Assembly (NCBI RefSeq): GCF_017813235.1
Contig: NZ_JAGISH010000001.1
Span: 124,001 to 188,000 of the forward strand
DNA from: Sagittula salina
GTDB taxonomy: Bacteria > Pseudomonadota > Alphaproteobacteria > Rhodobacterales > Rhodobacteraceae
Direction of reading: 5' to 3'
Length of the DNA: 64,000 nt
A program made the translations under genes and the position numbers. Within the stretch, counting starts at the first letter, position 1, and the number at the start of each line of letters is the position of its first letter. Under the pieces are notes generated by a model. It did no database searches. It was not told the DNA's origin and was given only the letters and a program-made list of their open reading frames with translations. Positions 62,006-64,000 of the stretch are shown piece after piece.

Positions 62006-62785
62006 TCAAAACCGCCCCGTGACCGCAGCCCGCAGGCGGGCAAAACGCTGGGCCGCCTCGGAAGGCCGCAGTGCCCCCTGTTTCACCCTTTCAGGCACTG
62101 TCATCGCACGGTTCAGGACCATCCCCGCGTGGGCGCCGGGAAGCAGGGCCACGCGAGCGGCGCGCGGCACCGAACCGCGCAGCTTGCGCGCCTCCGCCAG
62201 TGTTTCCAGTCCGCGCAGCGCCAGCGTCTGCACCGCTTCGGGGCGGCCATCGGGCAGCGGCAGCTTTGCCCGCGCTTCCAGTTCCGGCACAGCCATGAGC
62301 CAGGCCGCCAACCCTGTCGCGGTGCCAAGATACCGGGCGCACCGCCCATCCCCGTCGCCCAACGCACGGGCCGCCACCTGCATAAGCCCGCCGCCGGTCG
62401 CCGCCAGGTAAGACCAGAGCGCATCCGCCGTATCGAAGGGCGCCCTCTCGATGTCCGCCCGGCGCGCCTCGATCAGCGCGTCCAATGTGGTGCAAGCCTC
62501 TGCGTCCAGCGCTTCTGCCAAAGGCGTCACAACTTCGTGACGCCGCACCGGACCGCCCCGCCTGATCTCGTCCAGCGCGTCGCGCCACCATTGCAATCGC
62601 ATCTCTGCGATCATCGGCTCTGCCGTGACCCAAGGGGCGCGCGCGACCTCCACGTTGAAGGCATATAGCGGAAAGAGCACGGCCCGCGCCCCGACCGGCC
62701 CCGCCATGGCCGTGCGGAACCGCTCCGGGTCGCCGCGCTCCACGATCTGCGCGCAGGCGAAAAGGTCCGATCCCTCCTCGATCAC
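62006..62785 (-). CDS. Squalene/phytoene synthase family protein
   Basis: 259 residues. VGARAVLFPLYAFNVEVARA, EMRLQWWRDALDEIRRGG and VVTPLAEAL are typical of a shortened trans-isoprenyl synthase family; the aspartate-rich DxxxD motifs of true phytoene synthases are not clearly visible. The group resembles the mitochondrial complex I assembly factor NDUFAF6, so an assembly role rather than carotenoid synthesis is possible. The start is probably GTG at 62785, which overlaps the cimA stop (GTGA); an in-frame GTG at 62815 is the alternative. Confidence 0.82.
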   Translation of the reverse strand: MIEEGSDLFACAQIVERGDPERFRTAMAGPVGARAVLFPLYAFNVEVARAPWVTAEPMIAEMRLQWWRDALDEIRRGGPVRRHEVVTPLAEALDAEACTTLDALIEARRADIERAPFDTADALWSYLAATGGGLMQVAARALGDGDGRCARYLGTATGLAAWLMAVPELEARAKLPLPDGRPEAVQTLALRGLETLAEARKLRGSVPRAARVALLPGAHAGMVLNRAMTVPERVKQGALRPSEAAQRFARLRAAVTGRF

Positions 62786-64000
62786 GCGCGTGCCCCGGCC
62801 CGCACCAGCTTCCACCGCACGGCGTCCAGCAGTGCCTCGAACGACGCGTCCACGATGTTCGCGCTCACCCCCACCGTGGCCCAGCGGCGTCCCGAGGAAT
62901 CCTCGCTGTCGATGATGACGCGCGTGACCGCCTCCGTACCGCCCTGCGTGATGCGCACCTTGAAGTCCACCAGCCGCATGTCCTCGATCAGGTACTGGTA
63001 GGACCCGAGGTCCTTCGCCAGCGCCTTTGACAGCGCGTTGACCGGGCCGCGGTCGTTGCCTTCCTCGTCCATGGATTCCGAGACCGACAGCTTCTTTTCC
63101 CCATCGACCTTGACCACAACGACGGCTTCGGACAGGGATACCATCCGGTCATATTTGTTCTTCCGCCGCTCCACGGTGACGCGGTAGCGCTTCACCTCGA
63201 AGAACTCCGGCAGCAGGCCCAGTTCCTCCCGCGCGAGCAACTCGAACGACGCCTGCGCGGTGTCGTAGGAATAGCCCTCCGCCTCCCGCGTCTTCACCCG
63301 CTCGAGGATGCGGGCCAGCGCCGGATCGCCCGGCGCGACCTCCAGCCCGGCCTCCGCCAACCGCCGCCGCAGGTTCGACTGCCCGGCCTGGTTCGACATC
63401 GGGATGACGCGGCGGTTGCCCACCAGCGCAGGGTCGATATGCTCGTAGGTGGTGGGATCCTTCAGGATCGCGCTGGCATGCAGTCCGGCCTTGTGGGCAA
63501 AGGCCGAAGCGCCCACGTAGGCCACCTGCTTCAACGGCACCCGGTTCAGCACGTCGTCGAGCATCCGGCTGACGCGGGTCAGCCCCTCCAGCGCCTCCAT
63601 GTCCACCCCGGTCACGAAGCGGCTGGCATAAGGCTCCTTCAGCAGCAGTGTCGGAATGAGCGCAGTCAGGTTGGCGTTGCCGCAGCGCTCGCCCAGCCCG
63701 TTCAGCGTGCCCTGGACCTGCCGCGCGCCCGCGTCCACGGCGGCGAGCGACCCCGCCACGGCCATCTCCGTGTCATTGTGCGTGTGGATGCCGACCTTCC
63801 CGCCCGGCACGCCCGAGGCGATCACCTCCGACACGATCCGCCCGATTTCATGCGGCAGCGTCCCGCCGTTGGTGTCACACAGCACCACCCAGCGCGCCCC
63901 CGCCTCCAGCGCCGCCCGCAGGCAGGTCAGCGCGTAATCCGGGTTGGCCTTGTAGCCGTCAAAGAAATGCTCCGCGTCGAACAGCGCCTCGCGCCGCGAG
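62782..64000 (-). CDS. cimA: Citramalate synthase, C-terminal part (5' end outside window)
   Basis: The frame runs off the right edge; the visible 405 residues begin EALFDAEHFFDGYKANPDYA. HMGL-like domain motifs include WVVLCDTNGGTLPHE, GIHTHNDTEMAVAGSLAAVD and GTLNGLGERCGNANL (metal-binding HxH is in HTHND). The C-terminal LeuA-type regulatory domain holds YRVTVERRKNKYDRMVSLSE. It condenses pyruvate and acetyl-CoA to citramalate for isoleucine synthesis. The layout with a HAKAGLHASAI-type motif (SAFAHKAGLHASAI) distinguishes it from most 2-isopropylmalate synthases, but homocitrate/isopropylmalate relatives remain possible. Confidence 0.93.
   Translation of the reverse strand, partial: SRREALFDAEHFFDGYKANPDYALTCLRAALEAGARWVVLCDTNGGTLPHEIGRIVSEVIASGVPGGKVGIHTHNDTEMAVAGSLAAVDAGARQVQGTLNGLGERCGNANLTALIPTLLLKEPYASRFVTGVDMEALEGLTRVSRMLDDVLNRVPLKQVAYVGASAFAHKAGLHASAILKDPTTYEHIDPALVGNRRVIPMSNQAGQSNLRRRLAEAGLEVAPGDPALARILERVKTREAEGYSYDTAQASFELLAREELGLLPEFFEVKRYRVTVERRKNKYDRMVSLSEAVVVVKVDGEKKLSVSESMDEEGNDRGPVNALSKALAKDLGSYQYLIEDMRLVDFKVRITQGGTEAVTRVIIDSEDSSGRRWATVGVSANIVDASFEALLDAVRWKLVRAGARA

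Overview
The window is GC-rich alphaproteobacterial chromosome, most likely from a marine Rhodobacteraceae (Roseobacter-group) bacterium. The main reasons are a complete RcGTA-type gene transfer agent (GTA) cluster beside cysE and the pdh genes, an lptF-lptG-lptD-surA-pdxA-rsmA run, a DUF4167 gene, and a citramalate synthase next to a squalene/phytoene-synthase-family gene. No rRNA, tRNA, CRISPR array or integrase was found. Family names come from recognising motifs by eye; no database search was possible.

Layout. 1-3.0 kb: end of the pyruvate dehydrogenase operon (pdhB, a small DUF5076-like gene, pdhC), convergent with cysE. 3.1-18.6 kb, minus strand: the GTA cluster, read from right to left as g1 (small terminase), g2 (large terminase), g3 portal, g3.5, g4 protease, g5 capsid, g6-g8 connector/adaptor/terminator, g9 tail tube, g10 and g10.1 chaperone-like, g11 tape measure, g12 distal tail, g13 hub, g14 peptidase, g15 megatron, plus a small trailing gene. 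Most tail genes overlap by 1-14 bases. A 3'-truncated MFS transporter gene on the opposite strand lies between g2 and g3 and splits the packaging genes from the structural genes.

18.8-27.8 kb: aminotransferase, two small membrane-linked genes, ndk, an ABC-F ATPase, a J-domain protein, a MarC-family protein, a retropepsin-like protease, holC and pepA. 28.0-35.7 kb: outer-membrane biogenesis run lptF-lptG-lptD-surA, followed by pdxA and rsmA. 35.8-43.2 kb, minus strand: DUF4167, prmC and prfA, DUF1499, agmatinase, and a tandem pair of M20 amidohydrolases. 43.2-45.2 kb: mazG and an orphan iron-type periplasmic binding protein. 45.4-47.6 kb, minus strand: fabD-fabG-acpP.

47.8-51.5 kb: a cytochrome b561-YceI fusion, a decayed IS5-family insertion sequence, a hypothetical gene, a stand-alone YceI protein and a small membrane protein. 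The decayed IS carries two 41-bp copies of one small double-hairpin sequence in opposite orientations, each interrupting the transposase. This is the most unusual sequence-level observation in the window. 51.8-53.0 kb: rpsF-rpsR-rplI. 53.3-59 kb: a soluble PAS chemoreceptor, tig, an SH3-domain exported protein and a GGDEF/EAL protein with a degenerate GGDEF motif. 59.3-64 kb: a large Orn/Lys/Arg decarboxylase, a squalene/phytoene-synthase-family gene and the 3' part of cimA.

The GTA genes would together build a small tailed particle that packages host DNA. No lysis, replication or integration genes accompany them, as expected for GTAs, whose lysis, maturation and regulatory genes are encoded elsewhere.
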